Source: JANRKF01 sp964518725
Lineage (GTDB): Bacteria > Pseudomonadota > Alphaproteobacteria > Rickettsiales > SXRF01
Length of the DNA stretch: 64,000 nt
Assembly: GCA_964518725.1 (NCBI GenBank)
Contig: CAZFKP010000003.1
Span: forward strand, 39,257-103,256
Direction of reading: 5' to 3'
Each line of letters opens with the position of its first letter. The first letter of the stretch is position 1. Made by a program: the position numbers and the translations under genes. Shown here piece after piece: positions 34,510 to 43,738 of the stretch. The notes under the pieces were generated by a model that ran no database searches, was not told where the DNA came from, and saw only the letters and a list, made by a program, of their open reading frames with translations.

Positions 34510-35992
34510 GGTGCGTATCGAGATTGTCGAATTGTGTGAGGTTGGCGTCAAAGCGGAGTTTCACGTTGCCGATCGGGCCGTTCCTGTGCTTGGCGATGAT
34601 AACTTCGGCGACGTTCATGGCGCGATCCATGTCGGCTTGCCACTTGGCGTATTGATCGGCCTTGTCCATCGGCGGTTCTTCACGGCTTAAATAATATTCC
34701 TCGCGGTAGATGAACATCACCACGTCGGCATCCTGTTCGATCGATCCGGATTCGCGTAAATCCGAAAGTTGTGGGCGCTTGTCAGGGCGCTGTTCCACTG
34801 CACGCGATAGCTGTGACAGCGCCACCACCGGAATATCCAGCTCCTTGGCGATGGCTTTCAGGCCCTGGGTGATTTCGGACACTTCCTGCACGCGGCCATC
34901 GCTTGCACGCAGGTTGCTGCCGCGCAGGAGCTGCAGGTAATCGACCACCAGAAGCTTTAAGTTATGCATGCGCTTTAAGCGGCGGGCGCGGGTGCGGAGT
35001 CCGGCGATGGAGAGCGCTGGGGTGTCGTCGATGAAAAACGGCATGGCGGCCATTTCATTACTGGTGCGGACGAGGTGGTTAAACTCTTCGCCGGAAATAG
35101 TGCCTTTGAAAATGGAAGACGAATTGAGTTTGCTGGCGCTCGATAGCATCCTCGTGCAGAGTTGTTCGGCGGACATTTCGAGCGAGAAAAACCCGACGCT
35201 GCCTGCGTCTTTGGCATCTTGTCCCTTGGAGGCGGCCTGCTCGCTTAAAAACTTGCAGGCATTATAGGCGACGTTGACCGCAAGGGCGGTTTTACCCATG
35301 GACGGACGCCCGGCCAGGATCAGCAGGTCGGAGCGCTGCAACCCGCCCAGCATCTTATCAAGGTCGAGAAGGCCGGTCGAAACCCCGACGACGCCGTCGT
35401 GTTTAAAGGCGTGTTCGGCTTGCTTGATGGCGCCAATGAGCGAATGTTTAATGGCTCGGAATCCGCGGTCGCCGGTGCCCTCAACCGAGAGGTTGAACAG
35501 CTTTTGTTCCGCCGCTTCAATCTGGGTGCCAGCCGGAATGTCGATCTGGTGTTCGTAGGCGACGTTGACCACCTCTTCACCGATCGCCACCAGCTGGCGC
35601 TTGAGTGCAAGGTCGTAAATCATCTGGCTGTAATCGCTGATGTTGATGACCATGATGGCAAGGCCGGCAAGCTTGGTAAGGTAGGCGCCCCCGCCAATAT
35701 CGGCGAGCGCCTCATCCTGGTCGAAGAAGTGCTTGAGGGTGACGGGGTTGGCGATCTGGCCACGATTGTTGAATTTTTGGATGGCGTCGAAAATCCGCCC
35801 GTGCAGCGGCTCGTAGAAATGCTCTGGTCGAAGCTGGTCGCCCAGATGCTGCATCGCCTCATTATTGACCAGCAGCGCGCCGAGCAGTGCCTGCTCCGCG
35901 TCGATATTGCAGGGCGCTTGCCGGAAATGCAGCGATTCGCTGTCGGCGGAAAGCAGCGTTTCAGGAGTAGCGGAAAGGAGGACGGATTGCAT
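34502..35992 (-). CDS. dnaB: Replicative DNA helicase DnaB
   Basis: DnaB is the hexameric fork helicase. The N-terminal domain (NIDAEQALLGALLVNNEA) binds primase, followed by the RecA-like core with Walker A LAGRPSMGKTALAVN and Walker B LLVVDYLQLL. LSQLSRAVEQRPDKRPQLSDLRESGSIEQDADVVMFI is the C-terminal signature. About 496 residues. ATG at 35992 (MQSVLLSATPETL) is chosen over GTG at 36028, but neither has a strong ribosome site. It is divergent from rho. Confidence 0.95.
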   Translation of the reverse strand: MQSVLLSATPETLLSADSESLHFRQAPCNIDAEQALLGALLVNNEAMQHLGDQLRPEHFYEPLHGRIFDAIQKFNNRGQIANPVTLKHFFDQDEALADIGGGAYLTKLAGLAIMVINISDYSQMIYDLALKRQLVAIGEEVVNVAYEHQIDIPAGTQIEAAEQKLFNLSVEGTGDRGFRAIKHSLIGAIKQAEHAFKHDGVVGVSTGLLDLDKMLGGLQRSDLLILAGRPSMGKTALAVNVAYNACKFLSEQAASKGQDAKDAGSVGFFSLEMSAEQLCTRMLSSASKLNSSSIFKGTISGEEFNHLVRTSNEMAAMPFFIDDTPALSIAGLRTRARRLKRMHNLKLLVVDYLQLLRGSNLRASDGRVQEVSEITQGLKAIAKELDIPVVALSQLSRAVEQRPDKRPQLSDLRESGSIEQDADVVMFIYREEYYLSREEPPMDKADQYAKWQADMDRAMNVAEVIIAKHRNGPIGNVKLRFDANLTQFDNLDTHHA

Positions 35993-36209
35993 GGCGTGTT
36001 GCGCTGATTGGGTGGGTTCAAGCTTCACTCTAGCCCCGCCCCGTGTGTCACGCAAGGGGTGAGCCGTGAAATTTTCTTAAATATATTGACTTCCGTGACG
36101 CAATGGGTTAGTCGTACCATATTAAAGTGGGCGCGTATCTCCTCCTTTCTGTGCCGCTTCAAAAAAATCCCCCCTCAATTTTCCAATCAACCATCTGTTT
36201 ATCCATTAT

Positions 36210-37539
36210 ATGAAATTACAAGATCTTAAGCTGAAAAACGCTAACGAATTGCTGGCGCTTGCCGAAGCCAACCACGTGGAAGATGCTTCCACCATGCTCA
36301 AACAGGAGATGGTGTTCGCCATTCTGAAAAAACAGGCGGAAAAAGGCGAAATCATCACCGGCGAAGGCGTGGTCGAGATTTTGCAGGACGGGTTCGGGTT
36401 CCTGCGTTCGCCGCTCGCGAACTACCTTGCAGGGTCGGACGATATCTATGTATCGCCGACACAGGTGCGTAAATTTTCCCTGCGTACCGGCGATACGGTG
36501 TCCGGCGAAATTCGCGCACCGAAGGAAGGCGAACGTTATTTCGCACTCACCAAGGTCAACACCATCAATTATGACGATCCGGAAGCGGTTCGCCATCGCA
36601 TCAATTTCGACAACCTGACCCCGCTGTATCCGGAGCGCCGCATCAAGCTCGAAGTGGAGATGACGGAAAAGGCCGCGCCCGCCGCGCCGGTGTCCGAAGG
36701 CTCGGCTAGATCCAAGAAAAAAGAAGTGACCACCGACCTTTCCATGCGTGTTGCCGATATTGTGGCGCCGATTGGGTTTGGCCAGCGGGCGCTGATTGTG
36801 GCTCCGCCGCGCACCGGTAAAACGGTGTACCTGCAGAATATCGCCCATTCGATCACCGCCAACCATCCCGATGCCTTCCTCATCGTACTGCTCATTGACG
36901 AGCGCCCGGAAGAGGTGACCGACATGCAGCGCACGGTGAAAGGCGAAGTGGTGTCAAGCACCTTCGATGAACCGGCAACCCGCCACGTGCAGCTCGCTGA
37001 AATGGTGATCGAAAAAGCCAAAAAACTGGTGGAGCATAAAAAAGATGTGGTGATCCTGCTCGATTCCATCACCCGCCTTGCGCGTGCTTACAACACCGTG
37101 GTGCCAAGCTCCGGCAAGGTGCTGACGGGCGGCGTGGATGCCAACGCATTGCAACGCCCGAAACGTTTCTTCGGCGCGGCGCGTAATATCGAGTTCGGCG
37201 GTTCGCTCACCATTATCGCGACCGCTCTCATCGAAACCGGCAGCCGCATGGACNNNNNNNNNNGAGGTGATCTTCGAGGAATTCAAAGGTACCGGTAACT
37301 GTGAAATCATCCTCGACCGCAAACTGGCCGATAAACGCACCTTCCCGGCCATCGACATCACCAAATCCGGCACGCGTAAAGAAGACCTGCTGGTGGATAA
37401 GGCGACGCTTACGAAAATGTGGGTGATGCGGAAAATCCTGAACCCGATGGGACCGATGGACGGCATCGAATTCCTGCTGGAAAAACTCCAGGAAACCAAA
37501 ACCAACGCCGAATTCTTCGAAAAAATGAACCGGGGATAG
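36210..37539 (+). CDS. rho: Transcription termination factor Rho, interrupted by a 10-N assembly gap
   Basis: Rho is the RNA-dependent helicase that ends transcripts. The N-terminal RNA-binding domain (GVVEILQDGFGFLRSPLANYLAGSDDIYVSPTQ), the P-loop APPRTGKT, and SSGKVLTGGVDANALQRPKRFFGAARN are intact. Ten N follow ETGSRMD, then EVIFEEFKGTGNCEI. E. coli Rho reads SKMDEVIYEEFKGTGN with nothing between, and the frame before the N's joins the frame after them only if they are removed. The gap is therefore a scaffold join of zero real length and the protein is about 439 residues. No good Shine-Dalgarno precedes the ATG. Confidence 0.93.
37254..37263. other. Run of 10 N (scaffold gap) inside rho
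   Basis: Ten undetermined bases. By comparison with the conserved Rho motif no residue is missing here, so the real gap is probably 0 nt. Confidence 0.98.
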
Positions 37540-37620
37540 GATTACAAACTCGTAATTCCCAGTTTGCCTGACGGTAATAAACGGTCTGCTAGTGTCTCCT
37601 TACACATTGGAGGAGACTTT

Positions 37621-38004
37621 ATGTTGAAACAATCCTTACTTGCAATTGCCGTGATTGCGTTGCAGCTTGACTCGGCGCTGGCGGATCCGCACCATCGCGG
37701 CCATGACCGCCATGGTTATCACCGCAATTGGGATCGCCATCACCACGAGGGTCACAGGCCTCGCACGGTGGTGAGCTTTAATTTTGGGTCAAGCCCTTCC
37801 TACACCCATCGTCGTTATTATGCGCCGCCCGTGTCCGCTCCGCAGGTGATTTATATCAATAATGACAATGGCCGCCTGATTTCAAACGATGGCGATCGGT
37901 ATTGCCGGGAATATTATACCCGGGCGACAATTGGCGGTGCCTACCAGCAAACCTACGGCAGGGCGTGCATGCAACCAGATGGAAGCTGGGAAATTATTAG
38001 TTAA
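37621..38004 (+). CDS. Small exported His-rich protein with a 17-kDa surface-antigen-like C-terminus
   Basis: This 127-residue precursor starts at an ATG with GGAGGAG just upstream. It has a signal peptide (LLAIAVIALQLDSALA), a strongly His/Arg-rich stretch (residues about 22-49) and a Ser/Tyr-rich linker. The C-terminal part reads CREYYTRATIGGAYQQTYG, then ACMQPDGSWEI. That end resembles the C-terminus of 17-kDa surface antigens. The His-rich part might bind metal; no role is known. Low-complexity N-half makes homology uncertain. Confidence 0.7.
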   Translation: MLKQSLLAIAVIALQLDSALADPHHRGHDRHGYHRNWDRHHHEGHRPRTVVSFNFGSSPSYTHRRYYAPPVSAPQVIYINNDNGRLISNDGDRYCREYYTRATIGGAYQQTYGRACMQPDGSWEIIS

Positions 38005-38112
38005 TTAATTACGTATCGACGGGTTGTCTCGAAAGATAACTTACGCTATTAACCTAGTCTTAAAGAGCTACACCTATAGTGGGTGCTTCATTTTTAAGAA
38101 AAGGGAGTGGTT

Positions 38113-39060
38113 ATGGCTGCACGTAAGAAAATCGCGCTGATTGGCGCGGGGATGATCGGTGGAACGCTCGCGCACCTGTGCGAAACGAAGAATTTGGGCG
38201 ATGTGGTGTTGTTCGATATCGCCGAAGGCCTGCCACAGGGAAAGGCGCTTGATATTTCTCAAAGCTCCGCCGTTGATGGTCATGACGTGCACCTCAAGGG
38301 CACTAACGATTACGCCGATATCGCGGGTTCGGATGTGGTGATCGTCACCGCGGGTGTGCCGCGCAAACCGGGTATGAGCCGCGACGATCTGGTTGCCATC
38401 AATACCGGTATCATCAAAACCGTCGGCGAGAACATCAAGAAACATGCGCCGAACGCGTTTGTGATCGTCATCACCAACCCGCTTGATGCGATGGTGTATG
38501 TGATGCAGAAAGTTTCCGGCCTGCCAGCGAATAAAGTGGTGGGCATGGCGGGCGTGCTCGATAGCTCGCGCTTTGCCTTCTTCCTTTCGGAAGCGCTGGG
38601 CGTTTCGATTTCCGATATCAATGCCTTCGTGCTTGGCGGCCATGGCGATACGATGGTGCCAGTCGTGGGTTACACGACGATTTCCGGCATTCCCCTGCCA
38701 GAGCTGGTGAAGCAAGGCTGGATCAAGCAGGATGCGCTCGATAAGATCGTGCAGCGCACACGTGATGGCGGTGCGGAAATCGTGAATCTGCTGAAAACCG
38801 GCTCGGCGTTTTATGCGCCGGCTGCCTCCGCTATCCGCATGGCGGAAGCCTATATTTATGATAAAAAACGCATCCTGCCGGTAGCCGCGCACCTGAATGG
38901 TGAATTCGGTGTGAAAGACCTCTATGTTGGCGTTCCTGCTGTGATTGGCGCGGGCGGCGTAGAAAAAGTGGTTGAAATCTCCCTCAGTTCGGAGGAGAAA
39001 GCGATGTTCGACAAGTCGGTGGCTGCGGTCAAAGGCTTGTGTGAAGGAATTAAATTGTAA
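38113..39060 (+). CDS. mdh: Malate dehydrogenase (LDH-like family)
   Basis: Mdh oxidises malate to oxaloacetate with NAD+. The 315-residue protein has KIALIGAGMIGGTLAHL (Rossmann), VVIVTAGVPRKPGMSRDDL, ITNPLDAMVYVMQ and LGGHGDTMVPVVGYT with the catalytic His. The ATG at 38113 is favoured over a GTG at 38107 because GGGAG sits 6-7 nt upstream. It begins the mdh-sucC-sucD cluster; sucA is 21 kb away in this window. Confidence 0.96.
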   Translation: MAARKKIALIGAGMIGGTLAHLCETKNLGDVVLFDIAEGLPQGKALDISQSSAVDGHDVHLKGTNDYADIAGSDVVIVTAGVPRKPGMSRDDLVAINTGIIKTVGENIKKHAPNAFVIVITNPLDAMVYVMQKVSGLPANKVVGMAGVLDSSRFAFFLSEALGVSISDINAFVLGGHGDTMVPVVGYTTISGIPLPELVKQGWIKQDALDKIVQRTRDGGAEIVNLLKTGSAFYAPAASAIRMAEAYIYDKKRILPVAAHLNGEFGVKDLYVGVPAVIGAGGVEKVVEISLSSEEKAMFDKSVAAVKGLCEGIKL

Positions 39061-39127
39061 GTGCGCGACTGCTCGTAGCCGCCACGCCAACCCTACTCGC
39101 AATCGCGATTAGAAGGAGTATAAGAAA

Positions 39128-40300
39128 ATGAATATCCATGAATACCAAGCCAAGCAAGTGCTGGCGAAATACAAGGTTCCCGTCCCGAAGGGTCATGTGG
39201 CCTATACGCCGAAAGAGGCGGTGGCTGGCGCGCAGAACCTTGGCGGCAAGCTCTGGGTGGTGAAAGCGCAGATTCATGCCGGTGGCCGTGGCAAGGCGGG
39301 TGGGGTGAAGCTCGCCAAAACGCTTGAAGAAGTCGAAACTCTTTCCAAGAACATGTTGGGCGTGACGCTGGTTACTCATCAAACCGGGCCGGAAGGCCGC
39401 TTGGTGCGCCGTGTGTATGTTGAAGAAGGCACCGGCATCAAAAAAGAACTCTATCTCTCGCTCGTGGTCGATCGCGCCACTTCGCGCATCACTTTTATCG
39501 CCTCCACCGAAGGCGGCATGGATATCGAGGAAGTGGCGGCGTCGCACCCGGAGAAACTGATTAAACTGTCGATCGACCCGGCTGCCGGCATCCAGCCGCA
39601 TCATGGGCGCAAGCTGGCATTCGGCCTTAAAATCCCGAAAGAGCTGCACGGCAAGTTTGAGCAGTTCATCAACGCGATTTATGAATGCTTTGTTGATACC
39701 GATGCGAGCCAGGTAGAAATCAATCCGCTGGTCATTACCGATGGCGGCGAGCTGGTGGCGCTCGATGCGAAATTCAATTTCGATGAGAATGCGCTGTTCC
39801 GCCATCCCGACATCATCACGCTGCGCGATCCCGATGAGGAAGACCCGCTGGAGCAGAAAGCTGCGAAATTCGGCCTGTCCTACGTGAAAATGGACGGCAA
39901 TATTGGCTGTATGGTCAACGGCGCCGGCCTTGCCATGGCGACGATGGACATCATCCAGCTCTATGGTTCGGCACCGGCCAACTTCCTCGACGTGGGTGGC
40001 GGTGCGACCAAAGAGAAAGTCGGCGAAGCGTTCAAGCTAATTTTGTCCGACCCGAACGTGAAGGGTATCCTCGTGAATATTTTCGGCGGCATCATGCGTT
40101 GCGATATTATCGCCGAAGGCATTATCTCGGCGGCGAAAGAAGTGAATCTCAACATCCCGCTGGTGGTGCGCTTGGAAGGCACCAATGTGGAGCTGGGCAA
40201 GAAAATGCTCGCCTCCTCCGGCCTTGCGATCACTCCAGCCGATAACCTTGCCGACGCAGCAGAAAAGATCGTCGGCGCAGTGAAAAAGAAGGCAGCATAA
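39128..40300 (+). CDS. sucC: Succinate--CoA ligase, beta subunit
   Basis: SucC is the ATP-grasp subunit of the enzyme that makes ATP or GTP from succinyl-CoA. The 390-residue protein has MNIHEYQAKQVLAKYKVPVPKG, VVKAQIHAGGRGKAGGVK, CFVDTDASQVEINPLV, and MDGNIGCMVNGAGLAMATMDI. GATKEKVGEAFKLI and IFGGIMRCDIIAEGII complete the family set. It is preceded by AGAAGGAG and followed after 1 nt by sucD. Confidence 0.97.
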   Translation: MNIHEYQAKQVLAKYKVPVPKGHVAYTPKEAVAGAQNLGGKLWVVKAQIHAGGRGKAGGVKLAKTLEEVETLSKNMLGVTLVTHQTGPEGRLVRRVYVEEGTGIKKELYLSLVVDRATSRITFIASTEGGMDIEEVAASHPEKLIKLSIDPAAGIQPHHGRKLAFGLKIPKELHGKFEQFINAIYECFVDTDASQVEINPLVITDGGELVALDAKFNFDENALFRHPDIITLRDPDEEDPLEQKAAKFGLSYVKMDGNIGCMVNGAGLAMATMDIIQLYGSAPANFLDVGGGATKEKVGEAFKLILSDPNVKGILVNIFGGIMRCDIIAEGIISAAKEVNLNIPLVVRLEGTNVELGKKMLASSGLAITPADNLADAAEKIVGAVKKKAA

Positions 40301-40301
40301 T

Positions 40302-41186
40302 ATGAGCATCCTCATCAACAAAAATACCAAAGTCATCTGTCAGGGCTTCACTGGCCGTGAGGGAACCTATCACTCCGAGCAGGCCGTGGCCTACGGCACC
40401 AAGATGGTCGGCGGCGTCACTCCCGGCAAGGGCGGCACGATGCATATCAACCTGCCGGTGTTCGACACGGTGGAAGAGGCCAAAGCAAAAACCGATGCCA
40501 ATGCTTCGGTGATTTACGTGCCGCCGAAATTCGCCGCGGATGCGATTCTGGAGGCGATTGACGCCAAGATTGAACTCGTCATCTGCATCACCGAAGGTAT
40601 TCCGGTGCTCGACATGGTAAAGGTGAAGCGCGCACTTTCCGGTAGCAATACCCGCCTGGTCGGCCCGAACTGTCCCGGCGTTATCACGCCGGAAGAATGC
40701 AAAATCGGCATCATGCCCGGCCATATCCATAAAAAAGGTACGATCGGCATCGTGTCGCGCTCCGGCACCCTCACCTATGAGGCGGTCGCGCAAACTTCCG
40801 CCGAAGGTTTCGGTCAGTCGACCTGCGTGGGTATCGGCGGCGATCCGGTCAACGGCACGAACTTCATTGATGTGCTGGATTTGTTCCTGCATGATGATGA
40901 AACTCAGGCTATCGTCATGATCGGCGAAATTGGCGGCGATGCGGAAGAGCAGGCAGCAGATTTCCTGAAATCCCAGAAAATCAAGAAACCAGTGGTCGGC
41001 TTTATCGCCGGGCGCACGGCGCCTCCAGGCCGCCGCATGGGCCATGCCGGCGCTATCGTTTCGGGTGGCAAGGGTGGTGCGGAAGACAAGATCGAAGCCA
41101 TGAAATCGGCGGGCATCATGGTGTCGGACTCCCCGGCAGCACTTGGCCGCACCATGGCCGAGCTGCTTAAGAAAAAAGCGGCCTGA
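40302..41186 (+). CDS. sucD: Succinate--CoA ligase, alpha subunit
   Basis: SucD carries the phosphohistidine of succinyl-CoA synthetase. The 294-residue protein has KVICQGFTGREGTYHSEQA, VGPNCPGVITPEECKIGIMPG, and the His motif RRMGHAGAIVSGGKGG. It is co-transcribed with mdh and sucC. A small possible gene starts 4 nt after its stop. Confidence 0.97.
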   Translation: MSILINKNTKVICQGFTGREGTYHSEQAVAYGTKMVGGVTPGKGGTMHINLPVFDTVEEAKAKTDANASVIYVPPKFAADAILEAIDAKIELVICITEGIPVLDMVKVKRALSGSNTRLVGPNCPGVITPEECKIGIMPGHIHKKGTIGIVSRSGTLTYEAVAQTSAEGFGQSTCVGIGGDPVNGTNFIDVLDLFLHDDETQAIVMIGEIGGDAEEQAADFLKSQKIKKPVVGFIAGRTAPPGRRMGHAGAIVSGGKGGAEDKIEAMKSAGIMVSDSPAALGRTMAELLKKKAA

Positions 41187-41190
41187 TCCG

Positions 41191-41361
41191 GTGTCCTTGG
41201 CAGGAATCTTTCCAGACAGCCTGCCGCGTTCCGCAGAGGTGTGGCGCCAGCTCACCCATCCGGTGACGACCCAGGATTATGTCATGGCGGGGATTTACAT
41301 CCTCGTCGCTTTGTTCGTTCTATCTTGGATTAAGCGGATATTCAGTAACGGTGATTACTAG
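41191..41361 (+). CDS. Possible small single-pass membrane protein
   Basis: A GTG at 41191 gives 56 residues: a short Leu/Pro-rich N-terminus, then TTQDYVMAGIYILVALFVLSWIKRIF, which is one membrane helix with a positive end. It starts 4 nt after the sucD stop, in the same direction. No family is recognised. It may be a real operon member or a chance frame; the clear membrane helix and tight spacing favour a gene. Confidence 0.45.
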   Translation: MSLAGIFPDSLPRSAEVWRQLTHPVTTQDYVMAGIYILVALFVLSWIKRIFSNGDY

Positions 41362-41373
41362 GCCGCGCACGCG

Positions 41374-41961
41374 CTAGCGAGTTCCCAATAAATCCAACAA
41401 GCCATTCTTGTTCAGAAATTTGCTTTCCTGCCCCGGCTTTGGAACCTGCCGGAACTGTAGCTTGCAATCGGCTTGCTTGAGCCGCGTTGTTTCATTCTCA
41501 AACACCACAACCCCGGTGCATTCACTGTTCGAGCTGTAGCGCATATTGACGCTGACACCGCCCATCATATTCGCGCCGTCCGCCCATTCGGCAGAGGTAA
41601 AGGTGACTGCACCCGTCGTATCGTCAAGCGTTTGGAGCGAGGGCGTGTAGCTATAATCGGTGAGGCTGTAGAGGATATTGTCAATGAAGGTGATGAACTT
41701 GGCTTTGTCGAAATGCTCATCCATTGCCGGGCGGGTATTGCCGATGGAAAAGAAATGAACCGTGAGGTGGATTTTGGCATCATCGGTGAGAAGTTCGGCA
41801 AGGGCGGCGCTTACCTTTGCACGATCCTTCGTCGTCACGGCATTGGCAAATTGCATGAGCGAGGCCTGTACCGCACGCTTCTTTCCCTGACTGACATAGT
41901 AATACCCCATCGCTCCTATCAGCATTGCCAGCAACATGAGCAGTGATGCGATCTTCTTCAT
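41374..41961 (-). CDS. Membrane-anchored hypothetical protein, possibly NTF2-like
   Basis: This 195-residue protein has an N-terminal membrane anchor (IASLLMLLAMLIGAMGYYYVSQ) and a 160-residue extracytoplasmic part. The size and pattern (helix ANAVTTKDRAKVSAALAELL, then strands rich in Thr/Ser) recall SnoaL/NTF2-like folds, but no sequence motif proves this. The start lies 2 nt after the glutaryl-CoA dehydrogenase stop, so the two are probably co-transcribed. No function is proposed. Confidence 0.65.
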   Translation of the reverse strand: MKKIASLLMLLAMLIGAMGYYYVSQGKKRAVQASLMQFANAVTTKDRAKVSAALAELLTDDAKIHLTVHFFSIGNTRPAMDEHFDKAKFITFIDNILYSLTDYSYTPSLQTLDDTTGAVTFTSAEWADGANMMGGVSVNMRYSSNSECTGVVVFENETTRLKQADCKLQFRQVPKPGQESKFLNKNGLLDLLGTR

Positions 41962-41963
41962 GG

Positions 41964-43154
41964 CTAGTCGCCTGAAAAAGCCTGCAACCCGGTAATCGCA
42001 CGGCCGAGGATTAGGGCGTGGATATCGTGCGTGCCCTCATAGGTATTGACGCTTTCTAGGTTCATCACATGGCGGATGACGTGGTATTCATCGGAGATGC
42101 CGTTGCCGCCGTGCATGTCGCGGGCTTGTCTTGCGATGTCGAGCGCTTTTCCGGCATTGTTGCGCTTGATCATCGAAATCATTTCGTTAGCGGAATTGCC
42201 CTCATCCATCAGGCGGCCAACACGCAGGCAGGCTTGCAGCCCGAAGGCGATATCGACCATCATATCAGCGAGTTTCTTCTGGATAAGCTGGTTAGCGGCC
42301 AAGGGCTTCCCGAACTGTTTGCGTTCCATGGTGTAATTGCGCGCCGCTTCATAACAGAATTGTGCCGCGCCGAGCGCCCCCCAGCCGATGCCGTAGCGTG
42401 CCTTGTTGAGGCAGGAGAACGGCCCTTTGAGGCCGGCCACGCCCGGGAGCATGGCGTCTTCCGGTACATCGACATCGCTCATCATAATCATGCCGGTGGC
42501 GCTGGCGCGCAGGGAGAATTTCCCCTCAAGCTTGGGCGCGGTAAGACCCTTCATGCCCTTCTCCAGGATAAATCCCTTGATGGTGCCGTCGGGAATGGTC
42601 TTGTCACCAAAGACCTTCGCCCAAACTACGAACACATCCGCTATCGGTGAATTGGTGATCCAGTTCTTGGCACCGCTTAAACGATAGCCGCCGCTTGTTC
42701 TGGTGGCGCGGGTAATCATGCTGCCGGGGTCGGAGCCATGGTCAGGCTCGGTGAGGCCGAAGCAGCCGATCAGCTCGCCCTTTGCCAGTTTCGGCAGATA
42801 TTTTTCTTTCTGAGTGTCCGACCCGAACGCGTGAATCGGGTGCATGACCAGCGAAGATTGCACGCTCATTGCCGACCGATAACCGGAATCCACCCATTCG
42901 ATTTCCTTACAGATCAGGCCGCTTGCGACATTGTTGAGCCCGGCGCAGCCGTAGCCCTCGATAGTGACGCCGAACAGTCCGAGCCCCCCCATTTCCTGCA
43001 TGATTGCGGTGTCAAATTGTTCATGACGGTTGGCCTCGATGATGCGCGGGAAGAGCTTCTCGCGTGCATAGGCGCGGGCGCTTGCCGCCACCATGCGTTC
43101 TTCATCGGTAAGCTGGGTATCGAACAAAAGAGGATCGAGCGGGTCAAGAGCCAT
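41964..43154 (-). CDS. gcdH: Glutaryl-CoA dehydrogenase (acyl-CoA dehydrogenase family)
   Basis: This 396-residue flavoenzyme converts glutaryl-CoA to crotonyl-CoA in lysine and tryptophan breakdown. It closely follows GCDH signatures: DSGYRSAMSVQSSLVMHPI, GELIGCFGLTEPDHGSDP, GAKNWITNSPIADVFVVWA, and the catalytic Glu in VNTYEGTHDIHALILGRAIT. It starts a minus-strand operon with the downstream membrane-anchored hypothetical gene. ribE lies immediately upstream (2 nt). Confidence 0.92.
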   Translation of the reverse strand: MALDPLDPLLFDTQLTDEERMVAASARAYAREKLFPRIIEANRHEQFDTAIMQEMGGLGLFGVTIEGYGCAGLNNVASGLICKEIEWVDSGYRSAMSVQSSLVMHPIHAFGSDTQKEKYLPKLAKGELIGCFGLTEPDHGSDPGSMITRATRTSGGYRLSGAKNWITNSPIADVFVVWAKVFGDKTIPDGTIKGFILEKGMKGLTAPKLEGKFSLRASATGMIMMSDVDVPEDAMLPGVAGLKGPFSCLNKARYGIGWGALGAAQFCYEAARNYTMERKQFGKPLAANQLIQKKLADMMVDIAFGLQACLRVGRLMDEGNSANEMISMIKRNNAGKALDIARQARDMHGGNGISDEYHVIRHVMNLESVNTYEGTHDIHALILGRAITGLQAFSGD

Positions 43155-43156
43155 GG

Positions 43157-43738
43157 TTATTTTCCTAGTAAACGTGCGACGTAGCGTGCGATGAGATCAA
43201 TCTCGAGATTGAGTGTATCACCAACTGTGCGGGCATGGAAGTTTGTAACGCCCCAAGTGTGTGGGATGATGTTAACAAAGAAGCGATTCCCAGCGACCTG
43301 GTTGACGGTGAGCGATACGCCGTTAAGCGTCACCGATCCTTTGGCGGCAATGAAGCGGGAAAACGCTTCGGGGGCTTCGAGTTCCAGCACGCGCGAATCG
43401 GCATGGGCCGTGATAGCGCGTAGTGTCGCCAGCCCATCGACATGACCGGAAACCATGTGGCCATCGAGTGTTTCACCGAGGCGCAGGCTGCGTTCCAGGT
43501 GCAAGCGTTCGCCTAGGTTCCAGCGTGGTGCGGTGCAGGCAAGGGTTTCGGCCGAGAGGGTGGCGGCGAAATGTCCCGGTGTTTTCTCAATAACCGTGAG
43601 GCAAGCGCCGTTGCAGGCAATCGAATCACCGATGCGGAGATCCGCTTCCGGTAAATCGTGGGCGACGGTGATGCGCCAGTCGCCCGATTTTTCGCAGGCA
43701 ATGATGGTGCCGAAATGGTGGATAACGCCGGTGAACAC
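43157..43738 (-). CDS. ribE: Riboflavin synthase alpha chain
   Basis: The enzyme dismutates two 6,7-dimethyl-8-ribityllumazines to riboflavin. The 193-residue protein contains two lumazine-binding repeats: MFTGVIHHFGTI with SIACNGACLTV, and LDGHMVSGHVDG with GVSLTVN and FHARTVGDTLNLEIDLIARYVARLL. Its start overlaps the ribD stop by 1 nt, so ribD and ribE are coupled. No FMN riboswitch was recognised. Confidence 0.95.
   Translation of the reverse strand: MFTGVIHHFGTIIACEKSGDWRITVAHDLPEADLRIGDSIACNGACLTVIEKTPGHFAATLSAETLACTAPRWNLGERLHLERSLRLGETLDGHMVSGHVDGLATLRAITAHADSRVLELEAPEAFSRFIAAKGSVTLNGVSLTVNQVAGNRFFVNIIPHTWGVTNFHARTVGDTLNLEIDLIARYVARLLGK

Noticed and set aside
33487..34539. 350-residue + strand frame over alr
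   Set aside because: Antisense to a complete alanine racemase; no recognisable motifs.
37545..37570. Short inverted repeat (CAAACT/AGTTTG) after rho
   Set aside because: Only a 6-bp stem with a 10-nt loop and no T run; too weak to call a terminator.
38074..39102. 342-residue minus-strand frame over mdh
   Set aside because: Antisense to an intact malate dehydrogenase; His/Arg-rich composition typical of shadow frames.
41374..41961. Treating the membrane-anchored hypothetical protein as a known enzyme
   Set aside because: The fold resemblance to NTF2-like proteins is a guess from size and pattern; no catalytic residues are identifiable.
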